Assembly (NCBI GenBank): GCA_009924185.1
Contig: RFSC01000027.1
Location: 1-8,641, forward strand
Reading direction: 5' to 3'
DNA: 8,641 nt
Source of the DNA: Actinomycetota bacterium
GTDB lineage: Bacteria > Actinomycetota > Actinomycetes > Nanopelagicales > Nanopelagicaceae
Shown: positions 6,917 through 8,641 of the stretch, in pieces
How the letters are laid out: each line of letters opens with the position of its first letter
Position numbering within the stretch: position 1 is the first letter of the stretch
Notes under the pieces: generated by a model
The model's database searches: none
Seen by the model: the letters and a program-made list of their open reading frames with translations, nothing else
What the model was told of the DNA's origin: nothing
Made by a program: the position numbers and the translations under genes

Positions 6917-6922
6917 GTCCAT

Positions 6923-7420
6923 ATGAATCTACGAGAGCTCGCATTTCAACTCTCGGCAATTACCTTAATTGCCGATGCCGCAAAGGAAGCCAAGGATCGT
7001 TTAAGGCGTGAGTTTGCTGCTGCTCTCGAAGAGGTTGGCGCGGACTCAGCCAAGGCTGCCCTTGAGGGCGAGGAGATTGCAAAGGTCTCTTTGATTCAAC
7101 CCCGCAATACCCCCGAGGTTCTAAATGAAAAAGCTTTTACCGAATGGGTAAAAAGTAATTACGAGTATGAGATTGTCGAATCGGTTCGCGAATCCTTCCG
7201 CAAACATGTCATGGACTCCGTCACCAATGTGGAAGGAAAGGCGATCTACAAGCGCACCGGAGAGGTATTGGATTTCATCACCTTCAACTCCCGTGATGCA
7301 TATATCGCGACCCGTTTTCTAAATGGTGGTCGCGAGGTTTTGACCGAGGCGTTTCGTGCTGGCACATTAACACCTACCTCTGTAATGGCAGAGGAGCTTC
7401 AGATGGCGGTGGGTCAGTAA
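6923..7420 (+). CDS. Conserved phage-type protein of unknown function (first gene of a two-gene module)
   Basis: A 165-residue soluble protein with no signal peptide or membrane segment. Residues 1-50 are charged and helical (AAKEAKDRLRREFAAALEEVGADSAKAALEGEE), probably coiled coil. The middle reads NEKAFTEWVKSNYEYEIVESVRESFRKHVMD (68-98) and the C-terminal part contains RTGEVLDFITF (111-121), FLNGGREVLTEAFRAGTL (132-149). A helical N terminus, an AF--WV---YE-EIVE-VR--F block, a TGEV turn and a GG-E-L-EA-RAG ending recall small hypothetical proteins from actinophages and actinobacterial prophages, often placed just before a gene like the next one here. That comparison is from memory, not a search. 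The start is set by AGGAGG. The stop overlaps the next ATG by one base (TAATG). Function unknown; a DNA-metabolism role is inferred from its neighbour. Confidence 0.7.
   Translation: MNLRELAFQLSAITLIADAAKEAKDRLRREFAAALEEVGADSAKAALEGEEIAKVSLIQPRNTPEVLNEKAFTEWVKSNYEYEIVESVRESFRKHVMDSVTNVEGKAIYKRTGEVLDFITFNSRDAYIATRFLNGGREVLTEAFRAGTLTPTSVMAEELQMAVGQ
6953..6975. repeat. Perfect 10-bp inverted repeat near the start of the first phage-like gene
   Basis: TCGGCAATTA (6953-6962) and TAATTGCCGA (6966-6975) are exact reverse complements separated by CCT. The element starts 30 nt after the A of the start codon, over codons 11-18 (SAITLIAD). It could be a dimeric-repressor operator or an mRNA hairpin affecting early translation. 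It may also be a by-product of the coding sequence. No second copy was noticed in the window. Confidence 0.55.
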
Positions 7421-7962
7421 TGAGCTACTTCAACTTAAATGATTACGAACCTGTCGAGAACCGTATCCGGGCATTTTGGCAAAAGTATCCGCAAGGAAGA
7501 TTGCTCACAGATCTACAACGCACAGAGCGTCCCGATGGCAGAATCGAGTGGATCTGTCGTACCGAGGCATACACCAACTCCGAAGATGTTCGTCCTCAAT
7601 CTACTGGTTTTGCTACCGAGATTGAAGGCAGCTCTCCAGTTAATCGCTCCAACGCCAGCGAGAACTGCGAGACTTCAAGTATTGGAAGATGTTTGGCCAA
7701 TTTAGGTTTTGCTACCAAAGGCAAGCGTCCTAGTCGGGAAGAGATGTCAAAAGTACAACGCACCAACTCACGTAAGCCACTTACTAAAAGTGATTGGGAA
7801 TCGCTGATTTCTAGGCTTCATGGCTGCACCAATCTCAATCAATTAAAGGCTTGGTCTGCCTACGCAGCAGGTTTCACAATGCCAGATACCAAACGCAATG
7901 AGCTGCTGAGTATCTTCAATACCCATAAAGAGAGTTTGAGTCGAAAGGTTGATGTGGCTTAA
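7420..7962 (+). CDS. Phage-type protein, possible single-strand DNA annealing/recombination function
   Basis: A 180-residue soluble protein. Residues 1-110 form a conserved-looking domain: YFNLNDYEPVENRIRAFW (3-20), YPQGR (23-27), then RPDGRIEWICRTEAYT, and the distinctive block FATEIEGSSPVNRSNASENCETSSIGRCLANLGF (64-97) followed by KGKRPSREEM (100-109). The ENCETSSIGR-LA-LGF block is shared, as I recall it, with actinophage proteins encoded in recombination/early regions. It resembles the S-IGRALA-AG segment of Erf/Rad52-like annealing proteins; that link is motif-level inference. After a short linker, a helical C-terminal domain (about 122-175) holds two tryptophans (SDWESLI, LKAWSAYAAGF). 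The start ATG overlaps the upstream stop (TAATG), so translation is likely coupled; no good Shine-Dalgarno is seen. Its stop overlaps the opposing phosphoesterase stop at TTAA. Confidence 0.7.
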   Translation: MSYFNLNDYEPVENRIRAFWQKYPQGRLLTDLQRTERPDGRIEWICRTEAYTNSEDVRPQSTGFATEIEGSSPVNRSNASENCETSSIGRCLANLGFATKGKRPSREEMSKVQRTNSRKPLTKSDWESLISRLHGCTNLNQLKAWSAYAAGFTMPDTKRNELLSIFNTHKESLSRKVDVA

Positions 7963-8641
7963 AGCAAGGTAACAGAGATTGCTCTGTGATCGCTGATTCC
8001 ATAATGCTCATGAATCTGTGCCTTTACATTTTTTGGGGTTAACTCTTTGCTCATTATGTAATCAAACTCAATTGAAGGTTTCCATGATGGATATGTGGGC
8101 CCAACCGCTAAATCATGCCATCCAGAGATCTTTGGTCCTAAGCCCCATGGCAGATTGAAATCTCCAGTCATGATGTGCAGACCCGGAAGTTGTTCTACCC
8201 ATTTACTTATCTTGCGCAGCTGCATGGCATTTTTGATGGGAACAAAAGAGAGATGAGTAGTGGTTACAGATACGCCATTTTCTAACTCAGCTACTAGAGC
8301 CGATCTTGGTTCATCTGAAACATAAATCAAGTTGGGACGCTTTTCTCCTGCAACTAGCAAAGGCATGCCAAGCGGTGCTTTACCCAAATTAATTCGATGC
8401 CATCGTTTGACCGGAACTTTTGAGACTATACCAATGCCATACATCGCGTCATTTGGCAGTGATGATTGATTATCAAAAACAATTTCATCTTTTACCCCAT
8501 GCCATTTTTCTCCCGGGGTTCCATACATAGCAGGTGCAAAAGCCCAGTACCTTGCGCCGATTAAATCAGCAACCTCTTTTACTTGATTGCCATGTCCCGA
8601 TCTAATTTGTTGCACATCAACCTCTTGCAAGGCGATGACAT
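7959..8641 (-). CDS. Endonuclease/exonuclease/phosphatase-family protein, N terminus beyond the window
   Basis: A metal-dependent phosphoesterase of the EEP (DNase I-like) superfamily; the substrate (nucleic acid, phospholipid or inositol phosphate) cannot be told from sequence. The visible 226 residues open in the middle of the first catalytic strand, VIALQEVDVQQI, where the Q-E pair supplies a metal ligand. The partial codon before it ends in AT, consistent with the usual Asp. Further motifs are YGIGIVSKVPV (67-77 of the visible part), TTHLSF (127-132), TGDFN (158-162), FDYI (192-195) and YGISDHRAISVTL (213-225), with the catalytic D and H of S-D-H. All late catalytic residues are present, so the enzyme looks active. 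The start codon and any signal peptide lie past 8641. It is convergent with the phage-like pair, sharing 4 nt. Confidence 0.88.
   Translation of the reverse strand, partial: VIALQEVDVQQIRSGHGNQVKEVADLIGARYWAFAPAMYGTPGEKWHGVKDEIVFDNQSSLPNDAMYGIGIVSKVPVKRWHRINLGKAPLGMPLLVAGEKRPNLIYVSDEPRSALVAELENGVSVTTTHLSFVPIKNAMQLRKISKWVEQLPGLHIMTGDFNLPWGLGPKISGWHDLAVGPTYPSWKPSIEFDYIMSKELTPKNVKAQIHEHYGISDHRAISVTLL

Noticed and set aside
6881..6922. In-frame ATG at 6881 that would extend the first phage-like protein by 14 residues
   Set aside because: It has no Shine-Dalgarno and no leaderless -10 at the right distance, whereas AGGAGG sits 6 nt before the ATG at 6923.
7439..7705. 88-codon open frame overlapping the second phage-like gene
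   Set aside because: Out-of-frame shadow with no ribosome binding site, while the enclosing frame has a coupled start and patterned conservation.
8628..8630. TTG at 8628-8630 as the start of the phosphoesterase gene
   Set aside because: The same frame continues upstream as VIA and joins the family motif VIALQEVD, so the gene is simply cut by the window edge.
1..8641. CRISPR array, tRNA/rRNA gene, IS element, integrase or att-site repeats
   Set aside because: Looked for because of the phage-like cassette; no regularly spaced repeats, cloverleaf-like sequence, transposase motifs or flanking direct repeats were seen by eye.

Overview
The window looks like a piece of chromosome from a small-genome, moderate-GC actinobacterium. 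The best guess is a freshwater planktonic lineage such as the acI/Nanopelagicales group or a comparable Microbacteriaceae-type plankter. This rests on three things. The neighbourhood xseB-xseA / ispH / small DUF6542-like membrane protein / ychF is familiar from Actinobacteria. Base composition, judged by eye, is near or slightly under half G+C, low for that phylum. Packing is extreme: genes overlap or sit a few bases apart, and several operon heads look leaderless. The taxon is an inference; no marker gene settles it.

Layout. (1) 1-1325, minus strand: the start of xseB and all of xseA, the two subunits of exonuclease VII. (2) 1326-1350: a 25-bp divergent gap carrying two back-to-back -10 hexamers, each placed exactly for transcription to begin at the start codon of xseA or ispH. 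(3) 1351-2304, plus strand: ispH, last step of the MEP isoprenoid pathway. (4) 2284-3814, minus strand: rmuC followed by a four-helix membrane protein; the latter overlaps the 3' end of ispH tail to tail. (5) 3866-6827, plus strand: ychF and typA, two ribosome-associated P-loop NTPases with overlapping reading frames. (6) 6828-6922: the largest non-coding gap (95 bp), with a terminator-like hairpin and then a strong Shine-Dalgarno. (7) 6923-7962, plus strand: two overlapping genes that look like a piece of an actinophage recombination/early region. (8) 7959-8641, minus strand: an endonuclease/exonuclease/phosphatase-family protein whose N terminus lies beyond the window; it shares a TTAA with the end of the phage-like pair.

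How it fits together. Most of the window is housekeeping: DNA repair and recombination (exonuclease VII, RmuC), isoprenoid synthesis (IspH) and translation-linked GTPase/ATPase functions (YchF, TypA/BipA). The stand-out is the two-gene phage-like cassette inserted between typA and the phosphoesterase gene. Both frames are intact and translationally coupled. The second protein carries a conserved block that resembles, at motif level only, phage single-strand-annealing proteins. The first begins with a perfect 10-bp inverted repeat 30 nt into its coding sequence. No integrase, att site, tRNA, rRNA, IS element or CRISPR array is visible, so the cassette is either a relic or a domesticated module rather than a complete prophage.
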